From Candidatus Eiseniibacteriota bacterium (GTDB taxonomy: Bacteria; Orphanbacterota; Orphanbacteria; Orphanbacterales; Orphanbacteraceae): a DNA stretch of 64,000 nt. The notes under the pieces were generated by a model. That model was not told the DNA's origin and did not search any database. It was given only the letters and a program-made list of their open reading frames with translations. Both the position numbers and the translations under genes were made by a program. The stretch is taken from positions 1,054,001 through 1,118,000 of the forward strand of contig JAJCZU010000002.1 of NCBI GenBank assembly GCA_029262235.1, written 5' to 3'. Positions 20,466 to 29,415 of this stretch are shown here, piece after piece (positions within the stretch are counted from its first letter, which is position 1; every line of letters begins with the position of its first letter).

Positions 20466-21317
20466 ATGAAGACGCAGAGATGGAGCATTCAGCGCTCTCT
20501 CGTGATTTCGATCACGCTGCACTTCGTCCTGCCTTTGCTGCTGATTCGATGCGACACGGTAACGAGCTGGCTCGATCCCGAGCCGGTGGAAGCCGCCAGG
20601 CAGCACGAGCCGCTCGTCTTCGAGTTCGTCGAGCCGACGCCCGGCCCGACGCCGGAAACGCCTCCCGAGACGAATCGTATCTCAACGGCCGACCGCCAGG
20701 CGCGTTCGCCGGAGAAAGCGCTCGATCCGTCTTCGCGCAATCCGGCATCGAAGGGAAACTCTCCCGTGCTCGAGAACAAGATCGCTTCCGAGAAGACCGC
20801 GCCGCCCGAGCCCGAGCACCGGCCGGCCGAAGAGCAGGTTGCGCGCAAGGAAACGCCCGTTTCAGAAACGGGCCCTCGCAAGTCTCCTCCCATCAATGAA
20901 ACGACGGGAGCGCCCCTGACCCCCGCGCGCGTCCGCCAGGAGATCGAGCGTTCCGTCCGCGACCAGCGCTACGACAACCCGCGCGGCAGCGCCCCGCTGC
21001 CCGGTTCGCTTTCGTTCGAGACGGCGGAATCCGAGTTCGGTCCCTATCTGCTCATGCTGAAGAGAAAGATCGAAGAGAAGTGGTATCCGCCGGAAGCCGC
21101 CTTTCACGGCTCCAAGTATCGAGGCGCGAGCGTGGTTCGGTTTTCGATCCGCGAGGACGGCACGCTGGCTTTCGCGGAGCTTCTGAGCGGCGCGGACCAT
21201 CCGTCGCTCGACACGGCTGCGCGAAACGCCGTTCTCTACGCGGGGCCCTTTCCGCGGCTTCCGCTGGAATTCCCGAAAGAAACATGGGAAATCACCTGCA
21301 CCTTCTTCTATAGGTAA
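20466..21317 (+). CDS. Energy transducer TonB-like protein
   Basis: The 283-residue protein has a short cytoplasmic N-terminus and one transmembrane helix (LVISITLHFVLPLLLIRC, about residues 11-28). A Pro/Glu-rich periplasmic spacer (PTPGPTPETPPETN) follows, then a C-terminal TonB/TolA-like domain (about residues 200-283) with KRKIEEKWYPP, VVRFSIREDGTL and LDTAARNAV. It should couple an ExbB/ExbD-type proton channel to an outer-membrane partner. It is followed 3 bases later by the channel genes. No TonB-dependent receptor is in the window, so the partner is unknown; TolA-like function is possible. Confidence 0.85.
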   Translation: MKTQRWSIQRSLVISITLHFVLPLLLIRCDTVTSWLDPEPVEAARQHEPLVFEFVEPTPGPTPETPPETNRISTADRQARSPEKALDPSSRNPASKGNSPVLENKIASEKTAPPEPEHRPAEEQVARKETPVSETGPRKSPPINETTGAPLTPARVRQEIERSVRDQRYDNPRGSAPLPGSLSFETAESEFGPYLLMLKRKIEEKWYPPEAAFHGSKYRGASVVRFSIREDGTLAFAELLSGADHPSLDTAARNAVLYAGPFPRLPLEFPKETWEITCTFFYR

Positions 21318-21320
21318 GTA

Positions 21321-21947
21321 ATGAATTCGATTCTCGAATTTCTGACGACCGGCGGCCCGCTCATGATTCCCCTCGGGTTCTGTTCCGTTCTCATGGTAGC
21401 CGTCATCATCGAACGCATCGTGAACCTCCGCATGAAACGAATCATCGCTCCGGAGGTCGTACAACTCGTCGAGACGATTCGAAACCCCGAGGACCTGAAT
21501 CTCTCGCTCGCCATTCTCGACAAGAATCCCGGCAGCCTGTCCACCGTGATCCGCTCGGCGATCGAGAACCGCGATCTCGCGGGCGACGAACTCAGAAACC
21601 TCGTACGCGACGTTGGCCATGGGGAGTCGAAACGCATCGAGCGCGGACAGATCGTGCTCGAGGCGATCGCGGGCATCGCGCCGCTGCTCGGCCTGCTCGG
21701 CACCGTCGTCGGCATGATTCGCGTCTTTCGCGTCATCGCGTCGATCGGAGTCGGCGACGCCAACGCACTCTCCGCCGGCATCTCCGAAGCGCTGATTACG
21801 ACGGCCGTGGGCCTTTCCATCGCGATTCCGGCGCTCGCCGCGTATCACTTCTTTTCGAGCCGCATCGAAGAGATCGTTCTCGAAATGGAACGCGTATCGT
21901 CGCTGCTTCTCGCGAAGCTCCGGACGTTCGGCGGGAGAGCGGCATGA
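21321..21947 (+). CDS. exbB: MotA/TolQ/ExbB proton-channel family protein
   Basis: The 208-residue inner-membrane protein has a first transmembrane helix at PLMIPLGFCSVLMVAVIIER. The family signature pair follows: GIAPLLGLLGTVVGMIRVF, then SEALITTAVGLSIAIPALAA. It forms the proton channel with the ExbD-like product of the next gene, with which it overlaps by 4 bases. TolQ is the alternative name; the adjacent TonB-like gene and downstream protease do not decide between them. Confidence 0.9.
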   Translation: MNSILEFLTTGGPLMIPLGFCSVLMVAVIIERIVNLRMKRIIAPEVVQLVETIRNPEDLNLSLAILDKNPGSLSTVIRSAIENRDLAGDELRNLVRDVGHGESKRIERGQIVLEAIAGIAPLLGLLGTVVGMIRVFRVIASIGVGDANALSAGISEALITTAVGLSIAIPALAAYHFFSSRIEEIVLEMERVSSLLLAKLRTFGGRAA

Positions 21948-22372
21948 ACTTCCGCGGTGAAAAACGGCGCGCCCCGATCGTGAATCTGACGCCTTTGATC
22001 GACGCGCTCTTCCTGCTGCTCATCTTCTTCATGGTTTCGTCCACATTCCGCGACCGGGCCGGAATCCCGCTCGATCTTCCCGGCGCGAACACGGGCGAAT
22101 CGAACGAAAGCACGGTCGTCGAAGTCGAAGTCGACAAAGAAGGCCGAATCCTGATAGAAGGGGAAAGCGTGAACGCTTCGGACCTTCGCGCCGTCCTGGA
22201 AGCAGCACTCGACAGGAGCGATTCGCGCGATCTGCTGCTCCGGGCGGATCAGGGGGTCCCGTACGGCTCCGTAGTCGAGGTCATGGACGCCGCGCGCGAG
22301 GCGCGGGTATCGCGCCTTGTCATGGCAACTGAAAATCGCAAGCCCGGCCAGCCAGAGGAGAAAACGAAATGA
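21944..22372 (+). CDS. exbD: ExbD/TolR-family biopolymer transport protein
   Basis: The 142-residue protein has a single N-terminal transmembrane helix (LIDALFLLLIFFMVSSTF) carrying the conserved Asp in LTPLIDALF, the proton-relay residue of the family. The periplasmic domain ends in the usual RADQGVPYGSVVEVMDAAR block. It is coupled to the ExbB-like gene upstream and to the subtilisin gene downstream by 4-base overlaps. Confidence 0.92.
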   Translation: MNFRGEKRRAPIVNLTPLIDALFLLLIFFMVSSTFRDRAGIPLDLPGANTGESNESTVVEVEVDKEGRILIEGESVNASDLRAVLEAALDRSDSRDLLLRADQGVPYGSVVEVMDAAREARVSRLVMATENRKPGQPEEKTK

Positions 22373-24429
22373 TCCAGCTGCGGCACTTCGCCCCGCTTGC
22401 CATATTGCTTCTGCATCTGACTCACGAAGTATCGCCGGCCGACGTGCAGCCCCTCGAAGGGATCGTGCATCCGAAGCTCCGTTCGGAAATGCAGAAGACC
22501 GCGCGCGCCGCATTCCCGGTGTGGATTTTCTTCGCGGACAAAGGCCCGGCCGACGCTTATACCATGCGCTCCGGCACGGTCACGGAAAGGGCGCTCGCCC
22601 GCCGCGCGAAGACCGGCTACGTGAATGAGTCGGGGGATCTGCCCCTGTACGACGCCTATCTTGCGGCGATCGAGCGGCGCGTTACGAGCATGCGTACACG
22701 GAACAAGTGGCTGAACGGCGTCAGCGCCGTCGCCACGCGCGCGCAGATCGAAGAGATCGCGGCTCTCCCGTTCGTGATCCGCGTCCAGGAGATCGCGCGC
22801 GGTCCGCAGAAGGCGGATCCGGTCGAAACGGGTTCGCAGACGACGTCGGGGCGTAGAGGGACGAGCAAGACCGCGGAACTCGACTACGGTCTGGCCGAAG
22901 CGCAGCTCGATCAGATCAACGTGCCCGGGCTGCACGAGAAATGCCTGACGGGAAAGGGCGTGCACATTCTGATGACGGACAGCGGCTTCTACACGGAGGG
23001 ACGCGCGTTCCAGAATACGGACATTGCCGCCACGCGCGACTTCGTGAACGGCGGCGCGGACGTGACCGGCGCGGGCGAAGGACATGGCACGGCAACACTC
23101 TCCGTCATCGGGGGCAACGATCCCGGCTTCCTGATCGGCCCCGCGTTCGATGCGACGTACTACCTCGCACGAACGGAAGACGTCGGGGGTGAGTACGTGC
23201 AGGAAGAAGACTTCTGGGCGGCGGCCGTCGCCTGGGGAGAGAGTCTCGGTGTCGACGTCGTGAGCAGCTCGGTCGGATACATCGACTGGTACACGTACGA
23301 AGACATGGACGGACAGACCGCGATCATCACGCTGGCCGCGGAAGCCGCGATCACGCGCGGTGTCACCGTCGTGAATTCCGCAGGGAACGAAGGAAACGCG
23401 CCGTGGCGTTATATGATCGCGCCGGCGGACGGGGAGCATGTGCTCAGCATCGGTGGTGTCGGGATCAACGGAACGCGCTCCTCTTTCTCGTCGTTCGGAC
23501 CGACGTTCGATGGAAGAATCAAGCCCGATGTCTCGGCTCTGGCAAGCGCCGTTGCCCTGGTATCGAGCCCGCGCTCGACGGCCGGCGGATACGGATCGAG
23601 CTCGGGCACTTCGTTTTCGTGCCCGCTGGTTGCCGGAGTCGTGGCGCTGCTCATTCAACACGACCCGACGGCGACGCCGGGCGAAATCGCCGACGCGCTC
23701 CGTTCCACGGCCAGTCAATCGACCGCGCCGGATACATCACTCGGCTACGGAATCGTGGACGCGGTCGCCGCGGCCGAGAACCTCGCGCCCTACAGCGACC
23801 ACTGTCCTCCCGTGATCGCGCACGACCCGCCGGAGGAAGTGTCGCTTGCGAGCTGGCCTCCGTCGATCCGGGCCGAAGTCACGGACGACTTCACGGTCGA
23901 CTCCGTTTTCGTCACGTGGAGCCAGATCAACGGCCAGGACGGCGGGTTCTTCCCGCTCGCGGATCTCATCGCGAAGAACGGCCTGTACGCAGGCACGTTT
24001 CCCGGAGAAGGGGTCGAGGGAAACCAGTTCGGCTACAGCATTACGGCCATCGACGGCGCCGGCAACCGCGTGACGGATCCCGCGGACGGCGGCAGCTATA
24101 CGCTGCGCGCCGGTGGCATCGGCTACGGATTTACTCTCGCCCGCGAAGGCGAGGGCGCGACCAACCCGTTCGAACTCGGACGCTCGGGCGCGGTCTATCA
24201 GGTCTTCTTCGACCTCCCGCGACAGGAGCGCGTATCGCTGATCGTGTATGACATTGCGGGACGCGTCGTGCGCCGGGTGGTCGACCGCGACGAAGGCCCC
24301 GGTGCCGCGATCGACGCAGTCTGGAATCTCAAGAACGAAGGGGGAGAAGACGTCGGCCCCGGCGTGTACTTCCTGCGATTCGAGGCGGGGCCGTTCGAAA
24401 CCACGGAAAAAATCGTTCTCCTCCGCTAG
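22369..24429 (+). CDS. Secreted subtilisin-family (S8) serine peptidase with FlgD/T9SS-like C-terminal domain
   Basis: The 686-residue protease has a signal peptide (FAPLAILLLHLTHEV) and a pro-region to about residue 180. The S8 catalytic domain has D204 in MTDSG, H239 in GHGTATLS, oxyanion N340 in SAGNEG and S415 in GTSFSCP. After about residue 480, beta-rich sequence leads to a C-terminal FlgD-type or T9SS type A-like domain (IYDIAGRVVRRVV-like strand, GVYFLRFEAG, ending IVLLR), a possible sorting or anchoring module. ATG 22369 overlaps the exbD stop, so protease and Ton machinery are translated together, an unusual pairing. Confidence 0.92.
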   Translation: MIQLRHFAPLAILLLHLTHEVSPADVQPLEGIVHPKLRSEMQKTARAAFPVWIFFADKGPADAYTMRSGTVTERALARRAKTGYVNESGDLPLYDAYLAAIERRVTSMRTRNKWLNGVSAVATRAQIEEIAALPFVIRVQEIARGPQKADPVETGSQTTSGRRGTSKTAELDYGLAEAQLDQINVPGLHEKCLTGKGVHILMTDSGFYTEGRAFQNTDIAATRDFVNGGADVTGAGEGHGTATLSVIGGNDPGFLIGPAFDATYYLARTEDVGGEYVQEEDFWAAAVAWGESLGVDVVSSSVGYIDWYTYEDMDGQTAIITLAAEAAITRGVTVVNSAGNEGNAPWRYMIAPADGEHVLSIGGVGINGTRSSFSSFGPTFDGRIKPDVSALASAVALVSSPRSTAGGYGSSSGTSFSCPLVAGVVALLIQHDPTATPGEIADALRSTASQSTAPDTSLGYGIVDAVAAAENLAPYSDHCPPVIAHDPPEEVSLASWPPSIRAEVTDDFTVDSVFVTWSQINGQDGGFFPLADLIAKNGLYAGTFPGEGVEGNQFGYSITAIDGAGNRVTDPADGGSYTLRAGGIGYGFTLAREGEGATNPFELGRSGAVYQVFFDLPRQERVSLIVYDIAGRVVRRVVDRDEGPGAAIDAVWNLKNEGGEDVGPGVYFLRFEAGPFETTEKIVLLR

Positions 24430-24579
24430 CGTGCGATACCATGCACCGCCCATGGCAGTTCAAGTGCCGCCATGCGCCCCGACAGCGGAACCGTGTCCCC
24501 GGCACCGGGGTACGATTCTAGACCCGGGTTCCCGGAGAACGCCACGATCGTAACGATGTAACGATAAGGAGTCTCATTC

Positions 24580-25566
24580 ATGTCCGTCACTCGCGAGGAG
24601 GGCATCGAACGAATTCGAGAGGAGGGGCGCACTTTCCGCCGCCTCCAGGACCAGATCGCCCGCGTAATCGTCGGCCAGGAAGTCATGGTCGAGAAGCTGC
24701 TGATCGGACTTCTGACCGGGGGCCACGTGCTTCTGGAAGGCGTCCCCGGGCTCGCCAAGACCTTGACCGTCAACACGCTCGCCGAGGCGGTGCATGGCAC
24801 GTTCCGCCGGATTCAGTTCACGCCGGATCTGCTGCCCGCGGATCTCATCGGCACTCAGATCTACGATCCGAAAACGACCGAATTTCTGACCCGCAAGGGC
24901 CCCATCTTCACGAACTTCCTGCTCGCCGATGAAATCAACCGCGCCCCGGCCAAAGTACAGAGCGCTCTGCTCGAAGCGATGCAGGAAAAGCAGGTGACGA
25001 TCGCCACGGAAACACATCCGCTGGCGGACCCGTTCCTCGTGCTCGCGACTCAGAACCCGATCGAGCAGGAGGGAACGTACCCGCTTCCCGAAGCCCAGGT
25101 CGACCGCTTCATGCTGAAGCTGAAGGTCGAGTATCCGACGCGCGAAGAAGAGCGCATGATCATGGATCGATGGGCCGGCGTCGAAAAGATCGCGATCGAA
25201 CCCGTCGCAACGCTCGATGATCTGAGGCGCGCGCGCGCCGCGGTACGCACCGTGCGGATCGACGAAAATCTGAAAGAGTATCTCGTGAACCTCGTCCATG
25301 CGACGCGGGAGCCGGAAACGTACGGGCTCGATATCAAGGACCTCGTCGCGTTCGGCGCCTCTCCGCGAGCAACCATCTTCCTGAACCTCGGGTCACGCGC
25401 GCTCGCGTTCCTCGACGGCCGCGACTACGTGATCGCCGACGACATCAAGGAGCTTGCGAAAGACATCCTGCGTCACCGCATCCTGCTGACATACGAAGCG
25501 GAAGCGGAGGAGATCACGAGCGATCAGATCGTCCAGAAAATCCTCGACCAGCTGGAAGTTCCGTAG
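24580..25566 (+). CDS. MoxR-family AAA+ ATPase
   Basis: The 328-residue chaperone-like ATPase has Walker A in LLEGVPGLAKT, Walker B in NFLLADEINRAPAKVQSALL and the MoxR block TQNPIEQEGTYPLPEAQ. MoxR proteins act with DUF58 and VWA-domain partners to mature or remodel other proteins, often in envelope stress. AAGGAG lies 8 bases before ATG 24580. It opens an eight-gene run in the same direction with mostly overlapping junctions. In the 150-base gap before it I see a tandem TAACGATG/TAACGATA repeat (24551-24566). Confidence 0.95.
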   Translation: MSVTREEGIERIREEGRTFRRLQDQIARVIVGQEVMVEKLLIGLLTGGHVLLEGVPGLAKTLTVNTLAEAVHGTFRRIQFTPDLLPADLIGTQIYDPKTTEFLTRKGPIFTNFLLADEINRAPAKVQSALLEAMQEKQVTIATETHPLADPFLVLATQNPIEQEGTYPLPEAQVDRFMLKLKVEYPTREEERMIMDRWAGVEKIAIEPVATLDDLRRARAAVRTVRIDENLKEYLVNLVHATREPETYGLDIKDLVAFGASPRATIFLNLGSRALAFLDGRDYVIADDIKELAKDILRHRILLTYEAEAEEITSDQIVQKILDQLEVP

Positions 25567-25572
25567 ACCGAG

Positions 25573-26454
25573 ATGATTCCCAAAGAGCTTTTCAAAAAAG
25601 TTCGACGGATCGAGATCGTCACGCGTTCTCTCGTGGAGAACCTGTTCTCGGGCGAATATCATTCGACGTTCAAGGGACGCGGGATGGAGTTCGACCAGGT
25701 GCGCGAGTACATGGAAGGCGACGACGTCCGCGCGATCGACTGGAACGTCACGGCGCGCATGAACCGCCCGTTCGTGAAGGAGTTCGTCGAAGAGCGCGAG
25801 CTCGTCGTGATGCTCGCCGTCGACCTCTCCGCGTCCAGCGATTTCGGAACCGCCCGTAACTTCAAGTCTGAAATTGCTGCCGAGATCTGCTCGCTTCTCG
25901 CGTTCTCCGCGATCAAGAACAACGACAAGGTGGGGCTTCTGCTCTTCACCGATCGCGTCGAGAAATATCTGAAGCCGCAGAAGGGGAAGAAGCACGTGCT
26001 GCGCGTGATCCGCGAGCTTCTCTTCTACCGCCCCGACGGGAAAGGCACCGACCTCGACACCGGACTCGACCAGCTGAACCACGTATTGAAGCGCCGGGCC
26101 GTCATCTTTCTCGTATCCGACTTTCTGAAACGACCGACGGATCGTCTGCTCCGTGTCACGAACAAACGGCACGATCTCGTGGCCGTGCGCATATCCGATC
26201 GCCGCGAACGCGACATGCCGAACGTGGGTTACGCCGAACTCGAAGACAGCGAAACGGGCGAACGCCTGTTCGTGTCGACGGGATCCGAAGCGTTTCGCGA
26301 ACGGTATCGCCTTTACGCGGGGCACGAGGAACGCGCCCTGCACGCCCAGTTCCGGAGCGCGGGCGTCGACCTGATCGACGTGACGACCGAGAGCGGCTAT
26401 ATCGATCCGCTCGTGCAGTTTTTTCAGAAACGCGTGCGGAGGCGCGGACGATGA
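25573..26454 (+). CDS. DUF58 domain protein
   Basis: The 293-residue cytoplasmic protein has the DUF58 hallmarks RGMEFDQVREYMEGDD and AIDWNVTARM, then a VWA-like fold with LAVDLSASSDFG. It begins 6 bases after moxR and overlaps the next gene by 4 bases. In the family it is thought to be a substrate or adaptor of MoxR; the precise role is not known. Confidence 0.92.
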   Translation: MIPKELFKKVRRIEIVTRSLVENLFSGEYHSTFKGRGMEFDQVREYMEGDDVRAIDWNVTARMNRPFVKEFVEERELVVMLAVDLSASSDFGTARNFKSEIAAEICSLLAFSAIKNNDKVGLLLFTDRVEKYLKPQKGKKHVLRVIRELLFYRPDGKGTDLDTGLDQLNHVLKRRAVIFLVSDFLKRPTDRLLRVTNKRHDLVAVRISDRRERDMPNVGYAELEDSETGERLFVSTGSEAFRERYRLYAGHEERALHAQFRSAGVDLIDVTTESGYIDPLVQFFQKRVRRRGR

Positions 26455-27407
26455 ATCTCCGGCATTTGATTCCGGTGCTCGCCACGGCGTTGCTTCTCAC
26501 ACTTTCCATTCTCGCTCCGAGGAGCGTTCTCGCAGAAACGACGATGCGGGCCGAGGTTGACAAGACGACGGCCACGATCGGCGATCCGATCACTCTTACG
26601 ATCACGCTCGAAACGGAGCCCGGGTCCGGCGCGCTCCTTCCCGACTTCGGCGATGATGCGCTCGGAGAATGGACGGTTCTCGCCGCTCCGCCTGCAACCG
26701 AGTCGGTCCTCGAAGGCGTAACACGCAAATCGAGGACGCTCGTTCTCACGTCGTTCGATCTCGGCGAACACGAGATCCCGTCACTCACCGCAATCGGGGC
26801 CGACACGAAGACGAACGCGATCCCGGTCACATTCGTATCGGTCGGACTTGACGAAGACGGGGAGCTCCGGAACGTGAAAGCCCCGGCCGCGGCCCCGAGA
26901 AACTGGCCGCGCGTGCTGATTCCATGGGGCATCGTACTCATACTCGCGCTTCTCGCCGCCTGGATCCTCTACAGGATCAAGACGCGTCCCGTGGCTCTCG
27001 ACCCGACTCTCGCGGCGGTCGACCTGCGTCCCGCGCACGAGATCGCCGGGAAGGAACTCGCGGATCTGCTCGTGCGCTGGCAGGCCGGAGGCGATTCCGA
27101 CCCCGACCGCAGGCAGTACTTCTACGACATCTCGCAGATCGTGCGCGCCTATATCCGGAACCGGTACGGACTGCCCGCAACCGAGCGCACAACGCGCGAG
27201 ATCATGAACGAAATCAAAGTAGAACGGATCGCGCCCGAGACGATCGGCCGTCTTCGCACGCTTCTTACGGACTGCGATCGCGTGAAGTACGCGGCCGATT
27301 CCTCGCTCGAAGAACGCTTCGTGGAATACGTCGAAGCCTCGCGTGCGTTCGTGCATGAGACGCGGGAGCACAGATCACAGCCGGGCAGCAGCGAGGAGGC
27401 GGCATGA
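26451..27407 (+). CDS. Membrane-anchored Bat-operon protein with BatD-like N-terminal beta domain
   Basis: The 318-residue protein has a signal segment (LATALLLTLSILAPRSVLA) and an exported beta-rich domain beginning AEVDKTTATIGDPITLTI, like the first repeats of BatD. A transmembrane helix (LIPWGIVLILALLAAWILY) near residue 165 follows, then a helical cytoplasmic domain with RQYFYDISQIVRAYIRNRYG. The C-terminal part resembles DUF4381-type proteins in MoxR operons. Both ends overlap their neighbours by 4 bases. It probably belongs to the same envelope complex as the Bat proteins. Confidence 0.78.
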   Translation: MNLRHLIPVLATALLLTLSILAPRSVLAETTMRAEVDKTTATIGDPITLTITLETEPGSGALLPDFGDDALGEWTVLAAPPATESVLEGVTRKSRTLVLTSFDLGEHEIPSLTAIGADTKTNAIPVTFVSVGLDEDGELRNVKAPAAAPRNWPRVLIPWGIVLILALLAAWILYRIKTRPVALDPTLAAVDLRPAHEIAGKELADLLVRWQAGGDSDPDRRQYFYDISQIVRAYIRNRYGLPATERTTREIMNEIKVERIAPETIGRLRTLLTDCDRVKYAADSSLEERFVEYVEASRAFVHETREHRSQPGSSEEAA

Positions 27408-28399
27408 TCTGGCGATTCGCCGAACCATGGGTACTCGCGCTCTTTCTGCCCGCGATCGCGCTCATGATCTGGCGCTACCGGCGCATGGCGAAGCAGATGC
27501 CGCGCATCCGCTTTTCGTCGCTCGACATCGTGAAGCGCGCGAAGCCCCCGGCGCGGAACTGGGCACGCCATCTTCCGATCGTGCTCCGCCTGCTCGCCGT
27601 GTTGCTGCTCGCGATCGCGCTGGCCCGGCCGCAGGCAGGCGCGCGCGGCGTGAACGTCGACTCCGAAGGCGTCGACATTCTGATCGCGCTCGACGTGTCG
27701 GGGAGCATGCGCGCGATCGACCTGAAACCGAACAACAGGCTCGAAGCCGCCAAACTGGTAGCCAGCGACTTCATCGCGGGGCGCGAAACTGACCGCCTCG
27801 GACTTGTCGTGTTCGCGGGCGTCAGCTTCGTACAATGTCCGCTGACTCTCGACTACGCCGTGCTGCAGAACCTGCTGCAGGAGATCCAGATCGGGATGGT
27901 CGAAGACGGAACGGCCATCGGGATGGCGATCGTCAACTGCGTGAACCGTCTGAAGGAAAGCGACGCCAAGTCCAAAGTCGCCATTCTGCTGACGGACGGC
28001 GTCAACAACACGGGACGGATCGACCCGGAGACGGCCGCGCAGGTTGCGGAAGCCGTCGGCGTACGATTCTATACGGTCGGCGTCGGCTCCGAGGGGGAAG
28101 CGCTTTATCCTGTCGACGATCCGATCTTCGGGCGCCGCTACGTCAAACAGCGCACGGAGATCGACGAAGTGATTCTGCAGCGCATCGCGGCCGACACGGG
28201 CGGAAAGTACTTTCGCGCGACGGACACCGAAGCGCTGCGCAGCATCTTTCAGGAGATCGGGGAGCTCGAGAAAACGAAAGTCATCAGCGACGAGTTCGTG
28301 CACTACTCCGATCTGTTCGGCTACTTCCTGCTGCCGGCTGCGTGCCTGCTTCTCCTTGAAATCACTGCCGGCTCGTTCTGGCTGAGGAGATTCCCCTGA
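27404..28399 (+). CDS. batA: BatA-like VWA-domain membrane protein
   Basis: The 331-residue protein has two N-terminal hydrophobic segments (WVLALFLPAIALMIW and LLAVLLLAIALA), a von Willebrand factor A domain with an intact MIDAS motif in LDVSGSM, a conserved T-D pair in LLTDGVNNTG, and a C-terminal membrane helix. This is the BatA (Bacteroides aerotolerance) arrangement. BatA and BatB VWA domains face the periplasm in the usual model. The stop overlaps the start of the next gene by one base. Confidence 0.9.
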   Translation: MIWRFAEPWVLALFLPAIALMIWRYRRMAKQMPRIRFSSLDIVKRAKPPARNWARHLPIVLRLLAVLLLAIALARPQAGARGVNVDSEGVDILIALDVSGSMRAIDLKPNNRLEAAKLVASDFIAGRETDRLGLVVFAGVSFVQCPLTLDYAVLQNLLQEIQIGMVEDGTAIGMAIVNCVNRLKESDAKSKVAILLTDGVNNTGRIDPETAAQVAEAVGVRFYTVGVGSEGEALYPVDDPIFGRRYVKQRTEIDEVILQRIAADTGGKYFRATDTEALRSIFQEIGELEKTKVISDEFVHYSDLFGYFLLPAACLLLLEITAGSFWLRRFP

Positions 28400-29415
28400 T
28401 GCATTACGGCGCCCCGCTCTATCTCTACGGACTCCTGCTCGTTCCGATCGTATTCGCGCTGTTCTGGCGTGGTCGCTCGCGACGAAAAGACGCCCTCGCG
28501 CGTTTCGGCGAATCTCGTCTTCTCGCATTCCTGAAACTCGACGCGGACGAGGCGAAACGTCGCCGCAAGGAACGGCTGATTCTCTTCGCGCTGGCCGGCG
28601 TGCTGTTCGCCCTGTCACACCCGCAATACGGGGAGAAGCGAACCGAAGTAAAGCGCGAAGGCGTGGACGTCGTATTTCTGCTCGACACGTCGCTCAGCAT
28701 GCTGGCCGAAGACATGAAGCCGAATCGTCTCGCGCATGCGAAGCGTGAGATCGAAGGATTCCTGAGCCGCCTGCGGGGCGATCGTATCGGCATCGTTTCG
28801 TTCGCCGGCACGGCGGTTCCCACGTGCCCGCTTACGATTGATTACGGCGCCGTGCGCATGTTCCTTCGCGGTGTCGACACGTGGACGGCGCCGGAAGCCG
28901 GAACCGCGATCGCGAAAGCGCTCGAGCGCGGAACACGCATGCTCGTCGAAAGCGGATCCGGTTCACGCGTGCTCGTTCTGATGACCGACGGCGAAGATCA
29001 CGAAGGGGACGTCGCGCGCGCCGCACGACTCGCGGCCGACGAGGGGATTCGCATCTTCTCGATCGGGTTCGGCACGTCCGACGGCGAACTGATTCCCGTT
29101 TCCAGCCGCGAATTCAAGAAAGACAAGACCGGAGAGTTCGTCGTGACGAAGCGGATCGACGAATCCCTCCGCGAAGCGGCCACCATCTCGGACGGGCGCT
29201 ACTGGAGCATGAGCGAGCAGCCGGACGCGATGGATCTCGTGTACGATACTCTGCAGGGAATGGAAAAGCAGGAGTACAAGAGCAGGATCGCGGTCGTGCG
29301 TGAAGAACGATTCGCATGGTTTCTGTTTCCTGCTGCCGTTCTTCTCGTACTCGAATCGCTGCTCTCGACCGTTACGCGAAAGAAGGAGGTATGGGCAGGC
29401 CGTGTCGCACCGTAA
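28399..29415 (+). CDS. batB: BatB-like VWA-domain membrane protein
   Basis: The 338-residue paralogue of the preceding gene has N-terminal hydrophobic segments, a VWA domain with DTSLSML as MIDAS and LMTDGEDHEGD as the conserved Asp region, and a terminal hydrophobic helix (FLFPAAVLLVLESLLS). The DTSLS form of MIDAS (Thr and Ser conserved) is compatible with metal binding. The order BatA-BatB-TPR-BatD-TPR matches known bat operons. Confidence 0.9.
   Translation: MHYGAPLYLYGLLLVPIVFALFWRGRSRRKDALARFGESRLLAFLKLDADEAKRRRKERLILFALAGVLFALSHPQYGEKRTEVKREGVDVVFLLDTSLSMLAEDMKPNRLAHAKREIEGFLSRLRGDRIGIVSFAGTAVPTCPLTIDYGAVRMFLRGVDTWTAPEAGTAIAKALERGTRMLVESGSGSRVLVLMTDGEDHEGDVARAARLAADEGIRIFSIGFGTSDGELIPVSSREFKKDKTGEFVVTKRIDESLREAATISDGRYWSMSEQPDAMDLVYDTLQGMEKQEYKSRIAVVREERFAWFLFPAAVLLVLESLLSTVTRKKEVWAGRVAP

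Noticed and set aside
24453-24468. TGGCAG-N-TGCC element before moxR with GG-N10-GC spacing
   Set aside because: The -24 box has mismatches and the -12 box reads GTGCC. The pattern is common by chance in GC-rich DNA, and there is no activator site or downstream regulation to support it.
24497-24510. CCCCGG/CCGGGG inverted repeat after the S8 peptidase gene
   Set aside because: It has a 2-base centre and no T-tract, so it does not qualify as a terminator; operator function cannot be supported.
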